From: Candidatus Methanomassiliicoccus intestinalis Issoire-Mx1
Lineage (GTDB): Archaea > Thermoplasmatota > Thermoplasmata > Methanomassiliicoccales > Methanomassiliicoccaceae
Assembly: GCF_000404225.1 (NCBI RefSeq)
Contig: NC_021353.1
Coordinates: forward strand, 124,001 to 188,000
DNA: 64,000 bases
Reading direction: 5' to 3'
The notes beneath the pieces are model-generated. The model was not told where the DNA came from, searched no databases, and saw only the letters and a list, made by a program, of their open reading frames with translations. Shown in pieces: positions 44,873-54,680 of the stretch. The translations under genes were made by a program, and so were the position numbers. The stretch's first letter is position 1; each line of letters starts with the position of its first letter.

Positions 44873-45364
44873 ATGCAGCCCAATATGCAGAAATATCAGT
44901 TGAACCAAGATGAAATGGTCGCTGTTTTGAACAAAACAAAGTATGGCGTACTTTCCACTATCGGAGAAGACGGATTCCCATATGGTGTTCCAGTCAACTT
45001 TGTATATGTTGACAACAAGGTTTACATCCACGGCAGGAAAATCGGAGAAAAGGTAAGCAACTTAACAAACAACTGCAAGTGTTGTTTTACAGTTGCCAGG
45101 GAATACGGTTATGAGTTCACAGGGGAACATGCCTGCGATACCACCACAGTGTATGAGAGTGTAATCATCCGCGGATGCGCTCATGTGGTTGACGATCTGG
45201 AAGTAAAGAAGAAAGTGCTCCTTGCAACTATTGATAAAATTGTTCCAGGCCGTACAAACATGGATGAGAAGAAAGTCTCCCCAACTGGAGTTTACGAAAT
45301 TGAGATAAAATCCATGACTGGAAAATATCATAAAGCATGTGAAGGTGCTAAAGTAGTTCAGTGA
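44873..45364 (+). CDS. pyridoxamine 5'-phosphate oxidase-like (split-barrel flavin) protein
   Basis: The split-barrel fold is recognisable from YGVLSTIGEDGFPYGVPVNF, VYIHGRKIGEKVSNL and VIIRGCAHVVDDLEVK. Members of this NimA/PNPOx-like group bind FMN or F420 and reduce small substrates; the substrate here is unknown. The open frame begins with a TTG at 44831, but an ATAAATAT box at 44843-44850 predicts a leaderless transcript starting at the ATG at 44873 (MQPNMQKYQL). The ATG at 44885 is an alternative. It is divergent from cassette G. Confidence 0.85.
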   Translation: MQPNMQKYQLNQDEMVAVLNKTKYGVLSTIGEDGFPYGVPVNFVYVDNKVYIHGRKIGEKVSNLTNNCKCCFTVAREYGYEFTGEHACDTTTVYESVIIRGCAHVVDDLEVKKKVLLATIDKIVPGRTNMDEKKVSPTGVYEIEIKSMTGKYHKACEGAKVVQ

Positions 45365-45381
45365 ACTACTTTCATATCTTC

Positions 45382-46017
45382 TTAATCTACTCTGACACAG
45401 GGTCCATGGCCGACAGCTATGAACTCTGGATCAATTTTTAAAAGCTCATTTTTCATTGATTTTAATTTTTCTTCATTTGGAACTCTGCTCATGTCTATGC
45501 TGTACACTTCATCTCTCCAGACACTTTCTATCAGTTTTCCGTGGCTGTCTCCCAATCGAAACATAAGATCGCTGCTGAACAGTATCTTGCGGACTTCTTC
45601 GAAAAACAGCAATCCGTTTTGTAAATGAACTTCTGACGGATAATTCACGAAGCTGAATAGAAAACCGTCACCTTCGAGGGTCTCCCCGGCTCTTTTAACA
45701 AGTATATTACCATCGTAGCCAAAGCCAGCAAGCTGTCTGGCACAGATTTCTGAACATACGACAGTCACATCAGGAAAATTATTTTTCAGAATTGAGATGC
45801 CACCGCATTCATCGGACTCAAAATGGGATACGAGTATGTATTTAGGAGGAACAGAACCCAAAATCTCTTTCAGCTGGGGAATTATCCTTTCAGTCTGGTC
45901 TGCAGTTCCGGTATGTATGAGTACAGGCTCAGGCGCAGCAAGCAGATATTGATGAATGGAAAGCTTGATCGGCGCAATATACTCTGTGAACTGATATAAG
46001 CTGTCATATATGGTCAT
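45382..46017 (-). CDS. metallo-beta-lactamase fold protein, flavodiiron-like
   Basis: 211 residues. The metal-binding motif reads SHFESDECGG (HxExDxxGG), as in the beta-lactamase domain of flavodiiron/ODP proteins, and ILFSSDLMFRLG and FIAVGHGPC supply the later metal ligands. No flavodoxin domain is attached. Such stand-alone domains may bind a di-iron centre and reduce O2 or NO, or sense redox state. Function here is inferred from the fold only. It is convergent with the PNPOx-like gene. Confidence 0.85.
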   Translation of the reverse strand: MTIYDSLYQFTEYIAPIKLSIHQYLLAAPEPVLIHTGTADQTERIIPQLKEILGSVPPKYILVSHFESDECGGISILKNNFPDVTVVCSEICARQLAGFGYDGNILVKRAGETLEGDGFLFSFVNYPSEVHLQNGLLFFEEVRKILFSSDLMFRLGDSHGKLIESVWRDEVYSIDMSRVPNEEKLKSMKNELLKIDPEFIAVGHGPCVRVD

Positions 46018-46165
46018 TTTACTCTTCTCCCGTTCATCATTAGTGCACCATCAGTTAACCTTTTATCCCCTGATATTCTCGTCATCTCATCAAGAGTATT
46101 CTCTTAAATGGTCATGTCTATATACTTCGTTGTTTGTTGGCATCTTAGCTCTCGGAGGACACCTC

Positions 46166-46438
46166 ATGAAGAAAGTCGTCATCACAGTTGTAGGAAAAGA
46201 CTGCGTAGGCATCATTGCAAAAGTATGCACGTATCTGTCAGATAACGGAATCAATGTTCTGGATATATCTCAGACAATTGTCCGCGGATACTTCAACATG
46301 ATGATGATTGCAGACATTGACGGTTCTTCCAAAAATTTTCCTAAGATCTCAGAGGATCTTGATGAAATTGGCAAAAAGATCGGTGTCGTCATCAGAATGC
46401 AGCATGAGGACATCTTTGACATGATGCACAGAATCTGA
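46166..46438 (+). CDS. ACT domain protein (UPF0237 family)
   Basis: 90 residues, a single ACT domain (MKKVVITVVGKDCVGIIAKV, then YFNMMMIADI). The open frame extends upstream to 46010, but GGAGG at 46154-46158 sits seven bases before the ATG at 46166, which also matches the family N-terminus. The next gene (DUF711) starts 10 bp later, the usual pairing of these two families in bacteria and archaea. An amino-acid-sensing role is presumed from the ACT fold. Confidence 0.92.
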   Translation: MKKVVITVVGKDCVGIIAKVCTYLSDNGINVLDISQTIVRGYFNMMMIADIDGSSKNFPKISEDLDEIGKKIGVVIRMQHEDIFDMMHRI

Positions 46439-46448
46439 AGGTGGCGGC

Positions 46449-47813
46449 ATGATTAACATTTATGAGGTTCTGGAAACCAACGACATGATCCTCCGTGAGA
46501 ATCTTGATGTGAGAACAATCACACTCGGAATAAGCCTTCTGGATTGTGCGGACAGCAGTCTTGAGAGACTCAATGATAACATCTACAATAAAATCACCAC
46601 GATCGCAAAAGATCTGGTTTCAGTCGGAGATGACATCGAATTGGAGTTTGGAGTTCCTGTTGTTAATAAAAGGATTTCAGTAACGCCGATCTCAATCGTG
46701 GGGGCGTCAGCATGCAAGACGCCGGAAGATTTTGTCACTATTGCAAAAACTTTGGACAGAGCGGCAAAGAAGGTAGGGGTGAATTTTCTCGGAGGCTATT
46801 CAGCATTAGTCCCCAAAGGGATGACTAAAGCAGACGAGCTCCTGATACGTTCTATCCCCAAAGCACTGTCTTCAACCGAAAGAGTATGCAGTTCTGTTAA
46901 TCTGGCATCTACAAAGACGGGAATAAACATGGATGCCGTCAGCCTCATGGGTTCAATAATCAAAGAAACGGCAGAACTCACAAAAGGCAGCGACTCAATA
47001 GGCTGTGCAAAGCTGGTGGTATTCTGCAATGCACCGGATGACAACCCGTTCATGGCAGGAGCATTCCACGGAGTCACAGAAGCAGATGCAGTTGTGAATA
47101 TCGGGGTAAGCGGTCCCGGAGTAGTGAGGAATGCAGTTTCGCAGGTCAAAGGAGCAGATTTTGAAACTTTATGCGAGACTGTCAAAAAGACAGCTTTCAA
47201 GATTACGCGGGTGGGGCAGCTGGTAGCTAAAGAGGCTTCAGAACGCCTTAACGTGCCGTTTGGCATTATTGATCTTTCTCTGGCTCCTACGCCTGCAGTA
47301 GGCGACAGCATAGCCGAAATCCTGGAGGAAATGGGCCTGGAACGTACAGGAGCGCCAGGAACTACTGCGGCTCTGGCGATTCTTAACGATCAGGTGAAAA
47401 AAGGAGGCGTAATGGCTTCATCATATGTCGGAGGACTGTCTGGAGCCTTTATTCCGGTAAGCGAAGACGGCAGAATGATTGAGGCTGTCACCTGTGGTTC
47501 TCTCACCATTGAAAAGCTTGAGGCGATGACATGTGTCTGTTCTGTAGGACTAGATATGATTGCTATCCCTGGAAATACAGAGGTTACCACGATTTCTGGC
47601 ATAATTGCTGATGAGATGGCAATCGGCATGGTCAATCAGAAGACTACTGCCGTGAGAATCATTCCTGTTATCGGCAAAGGTGTTGGCGAAACAGCAGAAT
47701 TCGGAGGCCTTCTCGGCTCAGCTCCTGTGATGAAGGTCAATTCTTTCAGCTGCAAAGACTTTGTGAGCAGGGGAGGAAGAATTCCGGCACCGATTCACAG
47801 TTTCAAGAACTGA
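46449..47813 (+). CDS. PFL-like family protein (DUF711/UPF0210)
   Basis: 454 residues, the normal length for UPF0210, with MINIYEVLETNDMI at the start, VNFLGGYSALVPKGMTKAD, and GSLTIEKLEAMTCVCSVGLD near the end. The family shares the ten-stranded barrel of pyruvate formate-lyase-like glycyl-radical enzymes, but no glycyl-radical loop is seen and the activity is unknown. GGTGGCGG upstream of the ATG is a strong Shine-Dalgarno sequence. It forms an operon with the ACT protein. Confidence 0.93.
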   Translation: MINIYEVLETNDMILRENLDVRTITLGISLLDCADSSLERLNDNIYNKITTIAKDLVSVGDDIELEFGVPVVNKRISVTPISIVGASACKTPEDFVTIAKTLDRAAKKVGVNFLGGYSALVPKGMTKADELLIRSIPKALSSTERVCSSVNLASTKTGINMDAVSLMGSIIKETAELTKGSDSIGCAKLVVFCNAPDDNPFMAGAFHGVTEADAVVNIGVSGPGVVRNAVSQVKGADFETLCETVKKTAFKITRVGQLVAKEASERLNVPFGIIDLSLAPTPAVGDSIAEILEEMGLERTGAPGTTAALAILNDQVKKGGVMASSYVGGLSGAFIPVSEDGRMIEAVTCGSLTIEKLEAMTCVCSVGLDMIAIPGNTEVTTISGIIADEMAIGMVNQKTTAVRIIPVIGKGVGETAEFGGLLGSAPVMKVNSFSCKDFVSRGGRIPAPIHSFKN

Positions 47814-47836
47814 ATTATGCCTCTTTGTTACACGTC

Positions 47837-47873
47837 TGGTACCAAAAAATGCCTTAATATGGTATACCATATT
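47837..47873. promoter_or_regulatory. two palindromes upstream of the beta-helix surface gene
   Basis: TGGTACCA (47837-47844) and the perfect 18-bp palindrome AATATGGTATACCATATT (47856-47873) share GGTA/TACC half-sites, with centres 24 bp apart. They lie after the DUF711 stop and about 165 bp before the next start, so they may be a paired operator for the surface gene. Confidence 0.5.
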
Positions 47874-48036
47874 TATTTAATGCATATATTTTAATTAATT
47901 ATATTTTCTTAGCATTCAGGAGCAGTTATTTTATACCACATTGTATTCGTTTTACTTATGGAAATAGCATCCAGCTATCAGAATATATCGGATATTATGG
48001 CGATATAGATTTTTAATATTAAACGTGGTGATCTGA

Positions 48037-51000
48037 ATGAACAAAATTTACAGACTAATTGCGGCATGTGCGGTATTGATTGCAGCACTGACCCTGCTTG
48101 TGCCTTTGGGTGAGATTGAATCAGATGATTGTTACGACGATAATCTATCTGATAATCTGCCGGTTTTAAGCGCTAATGAAGATCAGAATGTGATTGACTG
48201 GAACAACTGTCCGATTAAGTTATCATATAGTTTTAATGAAACCGACTGGACTGAAATTCCGTTTAAATATGAAGGATATGCATCGATTTCATACTCCATC
48301 CATGAAGACGCTCTTGATTTAAGTGGTATGGGTAAAAATGATATTATTTACATGAAAGCAGAGCCGATTGATGGTTTTTCTGCAGTTTCTAATGAGCCAG
48401 CATTTTTGATTGAAAATTTTGAAGTTTCATGGTGGCACACATCTTCAGAAGATGTGACCTTGAATTATACTGCCTTTGTTGAGTTACAGAATGATGAATG
48501 GTGGTCATGGGATGTACCAATCTCAACGCTGGGAGAGTGTGGACGCTATGACTACCTTTCCATTGGATTCTCTATTAATGGCACAAAGTGTCAATGTAAC
48601 TTATACAACGATCTAGACGATCAGAGAATTATCTTTTTATCCTTGAACTCGAAACAATCTATTCAGTCTGAATTGGATGCGCTTGTTGGAACGTATATCT
48701 GCGATAAACAGACAATTCAAATTTACAAGGATGGAGGCATATATGTCAAGCGTATACTCGGTGAAGTCACAGGTGGACATCCAGCGACTGGTAAAATTGG
48801 AGATATGTACTACATTCTTGGTGAAACTGGCATCAAAGAAACTTTAGTCACAGTAGGTTACACTGTCAATGCCTATTTTAGCATTAATAACAACTCAGGC
48901 GGTGTAGTCTCATTGACAGCAGTTGATGATTACACTTATTCTTCTACAAATTCCGTGTCTGAAGAGATTTCAAAAGATTCTGTTTTTGAAAGAGAATCAA
49001 CGGGAATTTCAATAAATGGATTGGAATATCCAGACCTACAGACAGCAATCAATTATGCTAGTGATGGGGATATTATCAACTTGGATGTTGGCACATATAA
49101 CCTTGATAAATACATTACAATTGATAAGAATATAACTCTAAAAGGAATTATCGGAGAGACTAAAGAAGCCTCATCTGTAATTACTGGGTTCCAAGGATCC
49201 TCTGATACTAGTCTAGTTGTAAATATTCGTATTGAAAGTTCTGCTACTTTAGATTCAATTTGGATCGACATCGATTCAAATGCGATTGGAGCTAATGGTG
49301 ACAACTGTAATGGTATGCGCGGTGCGATAGATCTTGGAAATTCCGTCAATGCAAAAGTTATGAATTGTAAGTTTACAAAATCCACTCCAACCAGTGATGC
49401 TGATCAATCAACAGCAGTCTATGCTGGTTCTGGAAGTCTAATTGAACATAATTACTTTGACGGCTGGATTAATGCCATATACTCTGAAATCGCAACGAAT
49501 TCTGAAACTACTACCATATATAGCAATATTTTCAAAAACAATAATTACGCAATTCATATAGCAACTATGCCAAATTACAAGATAACTGGCAATGATATAT
49601 CGAATGGGAGCGTATCTATAAGTGGTAATAATGTGGAATTTAAAAATAATATTCTTAATGGTGTAACATTTAAAGTCTATTCTTTATCAATGACAATTTC
49701 AGATAATGCGTTTTTATACTCTTCTGAAATAATAAATAAAAAACCAACAGTTGGGCTTATAGATGTCTCTGGTAATTACTGGGGAGGAACTCCAGAAATA
49801 AGCGGTAATCTGAAATTGTCTAACTGGTATAACTTGTATGATCCTGTAAATTCATCATTTTCAGAATTAGTGAGCGAAACGATAATTGGAACTATCTATG
49901 TAGATAGTTCAGTTGAAACCTCTGGAAATGGGTCTAAAAGCGCTCCATTTAATACAATCTCTAAAGCTATTGAAGTCGTAAATTCTGGTCAAACAATCTC
50001 TGTATTGCCAGGTACTTACAATGAAACAATTTCTATATCTGAAGGCTTGAGAGATGTTACACTGCTTGGTGTTAATTCAGATAATAATCCTTTAGATAAT
50101 TCTTGGGATGCTTCTGGAACGATACTAACAAATGGAATCAGCATAGAAACTCACGGCACTCATGAAAATCCGAATCCAACCATTGTTGATGGTCTGACAA
50201 TAAAAGGATTTGATTTCAAAAACAAAGGATTTGTAATAGTGGGATGGTGGGAAAACGGCAGCATATCCAACATAACGATTGAAAACAATCGTTTCACAGA
50301 TATTGATGATGGAAACAACGCAGCCATTCATTTCAATACTTCATCTCAAATGGCAGTTGACAATATAACCATTATATACAATCTTATTGAAAATATTGGA
50401 TCTTATGGAAATAGTCCCTCTGGAATAAGCATCTCATCTGCAAAAGGTACTGTAATAATCGAAGGAAATTGGATTAAGAATACCTATCACAATTCGATTC
50501 AAGTTTTCAATCAGTCCAGTGGGAAATTGATAATTCAAAATAATCATCTTGAAAACTGGGATTATGACCAAGCCAATGGAGGCAGAGCATTCCGTTTTGA
50601 TTACATAGATATTGATGAAATTAAAATCTATTTAAATTCATTTCAGAAAGTAGAACTTGATGGTGATGATCTAGGCAGCACATATCTAAAAATAACACAC
50701 TCAAACACACACATATCTGCTTCTGGAAATTACTGGAATGGAACGAATCCGACGGTTGATACGTTTCCTATACTTTCCGAATGTGAATCTACAATTGAGA
50801 TTAATTCCTGGTATACTCAATACGATCCAGAAAGCAACACACTCAGCGGATTAGAACCAGATATTCCGGGAGTTGTTCCAGATGTGCCTGATACACCTAC
50901 TTTTCCTGATGTCCCAGATGTTCCTGTAACTCCTGAAGTGCCGGTGCCGGATGAAAATGGAAACATCGATATAGAGATTCCAAAAAGCGACATCGATAAA

Positions 51001-51330
51001 ATCGTGGATGATGCAGTGTCTTCCGGCTCTGAATCAGTGACAATTACTGATGTCAGCGACATTGAAGATGTTTCATCAGTTACAATAGGCAAAGAGAATC
51101 TCCAAGAGATTTTGGATAAGATTGTCGCAGATGATTCAATATCTGAGGCAGTCGTGAAGCTTCCAGAAGGTTCAGTCTCAATCGGAAAGGATGTTCTGTC
51201 TTCGATACTTGAAACAACTGAAGAAAGCTCGATAACGATTAAGGTGTCAGATGCCAAAGATGAGCTGAATGAAAAGCAGAAGGAAGCAATAGGGGACAGG
51301 CCGGTATATGACATCACAATGCTGAAATGA
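48037..51330 (+). CDS. secreted parallel beta-helix surface protein, ended by an in-frame TGA
   Basis: 1097 residues. Signal peptide at 1-26 (MNKIYRLIAACAVLIAALTL). The central part has pectate-lyase/NosD-like beta-helix repeats (about 330-620 and 620-930; for example DGLTIKGFDFKNKGF, ISNITIENNRFTDIDDG, VSGNYWGGTPEISGN). A Pro/Val/Asp linker (PDVPDTPTFPDVPDVP) and a C-terminal domain (about 975-1097) follow. The TGA at 51328-51330 interrupts that domain, and the same frame continues to a membrane anchor. GGTGATC (48027-48033) is a full Shine-Dalgarno. Without readthrough the product would be released rather than anchored. It is not related to the seven-gene family in its 5' region. Confidence 0.87.
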   Translation: MNKIYRLIAACAVLIAALTLLVPLGEIESDDCYDDNLSDNLPVLSANEDQNVIDWNNCPIKLSYSFNETDWTEIPFKYEGYASISYSIHEDALDLSGMGKNDIIYMKAEPIDGFSAVSNEPAFLIENFEVSWWHTSSEDVTLNYTAFVELQNDEWWSWDVPISTLGECGRYDYLSIGFSINGTKCQCNLYNDLDDQRIIFLSLNSKQSIQSELDALVGTYICDKQTIQIYKDGGIYVKRILGEVTGGHPATGKIGDMYYILGETGIKETLVTVGYTVNAYFSINNNSGGVVSLTAVDDYTYSSTNSVSEEISKDSVFERESTGISINGLEYPDLQTAINYASDGDIINLDVGTYNLDKYITIDKNITLKGIIGETKEASSVITGFQGSSDTSLVVNIRIESSATLDSIWIDIDSNAIGANGDNCNGMRGAIDLGNSVNAKVMNCKFTKSTPTSDADQSTAVYAGSGSLIEHNYFDGWINAIYSEIATNSETTTIYSNIFKNNNYAIHIATMPNYKITGNDISNGSVSISGNNVEFKNNILNGVTFKVYSLSMTISDNAFLYSSEIINKKPTVGLIDVSGNYWGGTPEISGNLKLSNWYNLYDPVNSSFSELVSETIIGTIYVDSSVETSGNGSKSAPFNTISKAIEVVNSGQTISVLPGTYNETISISEGLRDVTLLGVNSDNNPLDNSWDASGTILTNGISIETHGTHENPNPTIVDGLTIKGFDFKNKGFVIVGWWENGSISNITIENNRFTDIDDGNNAAIHFNTSSQMAVDNITIIYNLIENIGSYGNSPSGISISSAKGTVIIEGNWIKNTYHNSIQVFNQSSGKLIIQNNHLENWDYDQANGGRAFRFDYIDIDEIKIYLNSFQKVELDGDDLGSTYLKITHSNTHISASGNYWNGTNPTVDTFPILSECESTIEINSWYTQYDPESNTLSGLEPDIPGVVPDVPDTPTFPDVPDVPVTPEVPVPDENGNIDIEIPKSDIDKIVDDAVSSGSESVTITDVSDIEDVSSVTIGKENLQEILDKIVADDSISEAVVKLPEGSVSIGKDVLSSILETTEESSITIKVSDAKDELNEKQKEAIGDRPVYDITMLK

Positions 51331-51657
51331 AATGAGAAAATAACGAGTTTCAATGGTAAAACCATCACAGTTTCCCTGCCTTATGAACTAAAGGAAAATG
51401 AACTTCCAGACAACATTGTGGTCTATTATGTAAAAGACGATGGCAATACTGAAAAAATGAACTGTGTTTATAAAGATGGAAACGTATCTTTTGAAACCAG
51501 CCACCTGTCTTATTTTGCAATCTCTTACGAAGTGCCTGAACCAATGCCTGAAGAACCGGCAGGCAGCAGCAATGCGGTGTATTATGCAATTGCAGTCGTA
51601 GCAATCCTGATTGTAATAGCTGCAGCAGCATATTTCATCGTCAAGAGAAAACAATAA
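51331..51657 (+). pseudogene. in-frame continuation of the beta-helix protein: domain end and membrane anchor
   Basis: The same reading frame as the preceding gene continues after the TGA with NEKITSFNGKTITVSLPYEL, DNIVVYYVKDDGNTEKM, and HLSYFAISYEVPE, which completes the interrupted domain. A Pro-rich spacer and a transmembrane helix (AVYYAIAVVAILIVIAAAAY) with the basic tail KRKQ follow. No ribosome binding site or promoter marks a separate gene. A single substitution from GGA, CGA or AGA would give the stop. Confidence 0.8.
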
Positions 51658-51770
51658 CCACGCTGAACTCAATGAAGTCAGCAAACCACTTTCTTTATTT
51701 TTATAATTAAATTATTTTTATGCCAATATCTGCGAATAACGTTAATACTATGTGAATCATTATATGAGCC

Positions 51771-52295
51771 ATGTCTTTAGAAAATGGTATCAGAATTGTT
51801 GCAGACCTTATGGAAGTGGCTGCCAGAACAGCACCCAAGGCTGTGGGCAAGGATTTCATAGAGGTGAAGATTCTTACAGATGAGGAAAAAGAAAAACTGG
51901 GCAGCGAGATGGTGGCTATGGCAAAAGAGAAGGGACCTGGCTACGAGAGGGACGGCAATAACGTTCTTAATTCAGATGCGGTAGTGCTGATCGGCCTCCT
52001 GCCTCACAAGGGAGTAGGGCTGAACTGCGGAGCCTGCGGCTGTGACTCCTGCTCAGAGTTCAACGAACACCATACAACAATTGAATTTGACGGTCCGAAT
52101 TGTTCCATCAGAATGCTGGATTTGGGCATCGCCTTAGGATCTGCAGCTAAAATAGCTTCAGAACTGAATGTGGACAACCGCATTATGTACAGGATAGGAG
52201 CGGCGGCAAAGCGGTTAGGTATGACAGAGGCAAACATTACACAGGGAATACCGATCTCAGCAACAGGCAAGAACATCTTCTTCGACAGGTCCTGA
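51771..52295 (+). CDS. DUF2148 ferredoxin-domain protein
   Basis: 174 residues. The cysteine-rich core GLNCGACGCDSCSEF (about residues 84-98), plus a later NCSIRMLDLGIALGSAAKIA, is the DUF2148 pattern, thought to bind an iron-sulfur cluster. The role is unknown; members are common in methanogens and clostridia. ATG at 51771. It lies 38 bp before the cardiolipin synthase gene on the same strand, so co-transcription is possible. Confidence 0.88.
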   Translation: MSLENGIRIVADLMEVAARTAPKAVGKDFIEVKILTDEEKEKLGSEMVAMAKEKGPGYERDGNNVLNSDAVVLIGLLPHKGVGLNCGACGCDSCSEFNEHHTTIEFDGPNCSIRMLDLGIALGSAAKIASELNVDNRIMYRIGAAAKRLGMTEANITQGIPISATGKNIFFDRS

Positions 52296-52333
52296 AGAAA
52301 GATTGATGCAGGTGCAGGTCAAAATAGTCTAGA

Positions 52334-53770
52334 GTGGACCTGATTGCTATCCTCCCGCAGATCGTAACAATGCCGGGAGCAATAGCTATACTTTATTTTG
52401 AAAGGGACAATCCGCGCTCGGCAGTGCTCTGGCTTTTCCTGATGCTGATTTATGCTCCTGCCGGGCTGCTGCTGTACATTTTCTACGGATACAGCATGAG
52501 GCTCAGCCGGCCAGGTTTAAGAAAAAAAGAGCGCGCAGACATGTTCCGACTGGGGGCGGTATCGAAGCAGAAGCAGCTTTGTGACGGAACCTGCTCCCTA
52601 AAATGCGGCGAGCTGGAACATTACGATAATCTTGTTGAACTGCTCAGATCAGCAGGTGCAGAGTTGACTGCAGGCAATGAAGTAACGATTATGAATTCTG
52701 GTGAGGAAAAATTCAGAGCATTGTTTGAGGATATAAGACAGGCCAGAAGCCATGTTCATTTGGAGTATTACATAATCAGAAAGGATAAACTGGGAGAGAG
52801 GCTGATCGATTTATTGTGTGAGAAAGCCTCGGAAGGGGTGAAGGTATGCCTGCTGACCGACGGCTTCGGAACCGTCCTGAAACGTTCAGATATCAAAAGG
52901 CTGAAAGAGTCGGGAGCCGAATTGGCTTCTTTCTTCCCTTCTCTGCTGCGGCACATCCCTTTATTCAATGCCAGATTCAATCACAGGAATCACAGAAAAA
53001 TAGCAGTCATCGATGGAGAAATAGGATATGTCGGAGGATACAACATCGGCGATGAGTATCTGGGAAACGGTCCCTTTGGGAAGTGGAGAGACACTCATCT
53101 GAGAATCAGAGGGGGAGCGGTGCATGACCTGCAGATCAGATTCATGCTTGACTGGGACTTTGCAGCCCACACGGGTCTGGAAGCCTCAAAGATCTATTTT
53201 CCCAAGAGTCCGGAGGCAGACGGATCGCCGGTGCAGATAGTCTCCGGAGGACCGGACCGCAAGAGAAGCCATATTCAGGAGGCGTACCTCAAACTGATTG
53301 CATCAGCAAAAAACAGAGTGTATCTGCAGACGCCTTATTTCATTCCCAATGAAAGTCTTCTTGATGCTCTGAAGTCGGCAGCTTTGTCAGGTGTAGACGT
53401 CAGAATCATGATTCCTGAAAAAATAGATCATATCTTCGTGCACTGGGCCAATCTTTCCTTTTTAGGCGAGCTGATAAGATACGGGGTAAAGGCATACATC
53501 TACAAAGACGGGTTTCTGCATGCTAAGACAATCGTTGTGGATGGAGAGGTTGCTTCGATCGGCAGTGCAAACTGGGATATCAGGAGCATGGAGCTCAACT
53601 TCGAGACGAATGCTGTGATATACTGTAAGAAAACCGCGATCCAGCAGGAAAAGGCCTTTTTTGAAGATATAAACTCCTGCTATGAATGGACTGAAGAAAT
53701 GTATGCTCAACGAACTTATATGATGAGGCTTAAGTCAGGCATCTCCAGGCTGTTCTCGCCTCTGCTGTGA
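52334..53770 (+). CDS. cls: cardiolipin synthase (phospholipase D superfamily)
   Basis: 478 residues. Two N-terminal transmembrane segments (about 1-22 and 30-52) precede two phospholipase D catalytic motifs: HRNHRKIAVIDGEIGYVGG (about 217-235) and HAKTIVVDGEVASIGSANWD (about 395-414). Both HKD triads are complete. It joins two phospholipid head groups to make cardiolipin; in archaea the products are archaeol-based glycerocardiolipins. The start is GTG. The stop codon abuts that of the convergent MscS gene with no spacer. Confidence 0.92.
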   Translation: MDLIAILPQIVTMPGAIAILYFERDNPRSAVLWLFLMLIYAPAGLLLYIFYGYSMRLSRPGLRKKERADMFRLGAVSKQKQLCDGTCSLKCGELEHYDNLVELLRSAGAELTAGNEVTIMNSGEEKFRALFEDIRQARSHVHLEYYIIRKDKLGERLIDLLCEKASEGVKVCLLTDGFGTVLKRSDIKRLKESGAELASFFPSLLRHIPLFNARFNHRNHRKIAVIDGEIGYVGGYNIGDEYLGNGPFGKWRDTHLRIRGGAVHDLQIRFMLDWDFAAHTGLEASKIYFPKSPEADGSPVQIVSGGPDRKRSHIQEAYLKLIASAKNRVYLQTPYFIPNESLLDALKSAALSGVDVRIMIPEKIDHIFVHWANLSFLGELIRYGVKAYIYKDGFLHAKTIVVDGEVASIGSANWDIRSMELNFETNAVIYCKKTAIQQEKAFFEDINSCYEWTEEMYAQRTYMMRLKSGISRLFSPLL

Positions 53771-54643
53771 TTATACGATCTCCACCCCTTCGTCTTTAAA
53801 TCTTTTTGTCAGAGAGATATACATGTCAGTCATGGCCGTCTCGCTTTTGGCAGGTCTTCTTATCCAGATTCTTATCATCAGGCTTATGCCGCTGCTGTCT
53901 ACTGATAAAATTTCAATCTGCGGGTCGTAGTTGTCCTTATCGACCTCTTCATCTGTAAAACTCTGAAAAAATGTAAAACCCAGCAGCCGGTTGTTTTTCT
54001 GGGCTTTTTTTCCTACTGCATCAGGCATGGTGTACGGATACTTCTCAGCTTCTTCGTAGACAATATCAGCAAACCTATCAAAATCCTCCAGTACTGCAAC
54101 TTTAAAGTTCATTTCGACAGCAACAGCCTTTCTTTTGGAGTAGTTTATAGTTTTATTTCTGAAAAGATACCCATTGGGAATGTAGATCGTTCTTTTATCG
54201 CGGTCTTCCAAGACTGTATTCACAACTGTGATCTCTCTGACGATGCACATTCCTGTATCCGGAATCCCGGAAATCTGCACCCAGTCGTCAACCTCTACCT
54301 GTTTTGTCAGTGCAATGATTATGCCCGCCACGGCATTGGCAAAGAATTCTCTGACGGCAAACGCAATAGTCACACCAAGAAAGCTCAGGGAGAGCAGCAT
54401 CGCCGAAAAGTCCATCCTCAGAACTACCCAGGTAGCTATGTATATGCCCATGGCGATGATGATATACTCAAAAATTCTGGCATTCTGAATCGCGGAGTTT
54501 CTGGAAGTTTTTTTAGACAGTTCTTTCCGTATGATGTAAAAAGCAAATCTGGCTATAGCGTAGATGAGAATAATTGAAAAAATAAATGTGAGTAATTCAC
54601 GGATTGTGATACTTCCGTAAACTACCTCATCGTACCAAGACAC
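53771..54643 (-). CDS. MscS-family mechanosensitive ion channel
   Basis: 290 residues with three N-terminal transmembrane helices. The pore-lining helix reads LSFLGVTIAFAVREFFANAV, then the beta domain follows (VEVDDWVQISGIPDTGMCIV, IYIPNGYLFRNKTINYSK) and an alpha-beta C-terminal domain. It releases solutes on hypo-osmotic shock. The start is GTG. It is the first of three minus-strand genes for membrane proteins, though the gaps between them are wide enough for separate promoters. Confidence 0.9.
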   Translation of the reverse strand: MSWYDEVVYGSITIRELLTFIFSIILIYAIARFAFYIIRKELSKKTSRNSAIQNARIFEYIIIAMGIYIATWVVLRMDFSAMLLSLSFLGVTIAFAVREFFANAVAGIIIALTKQVEVDDWVQISGIPDTGMCIVREITVVNTVLEDRDKRTIYIPNGYLFRNKTINYSKRKAVAVEMNFKVAVLEDFDRFADIVYEEAEKYPYTMPDAVGKKAQKNNRLLGFTFFQSFTDEEVDKDNYDPQIEILSVDSSGISLMIRIWIRRPAKSETAMTDMYISLTKRFKDEGVEIV

Positions 54644-54680
54644 GCATTATACTTTGTCAGATCTTCTAAATGAATGTGCG

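Noticed and set aside
51328..51330. The TGA as selenocysteine, or as a pyrrolysine-like recoding event
   Set aside because: Pyrrolysine uses TAG. No SECIS-like structure was recognised, and the position is a variable residue of the domain, not a catalytic site. A mutation or sequencing error is simpler.
51418..51657. A separate small membrane protein gene at 51418
   Set aside because: It is in the same frame as the upstream gene and lacks its own ribosome binding site; its first residues complete the upstream domain.
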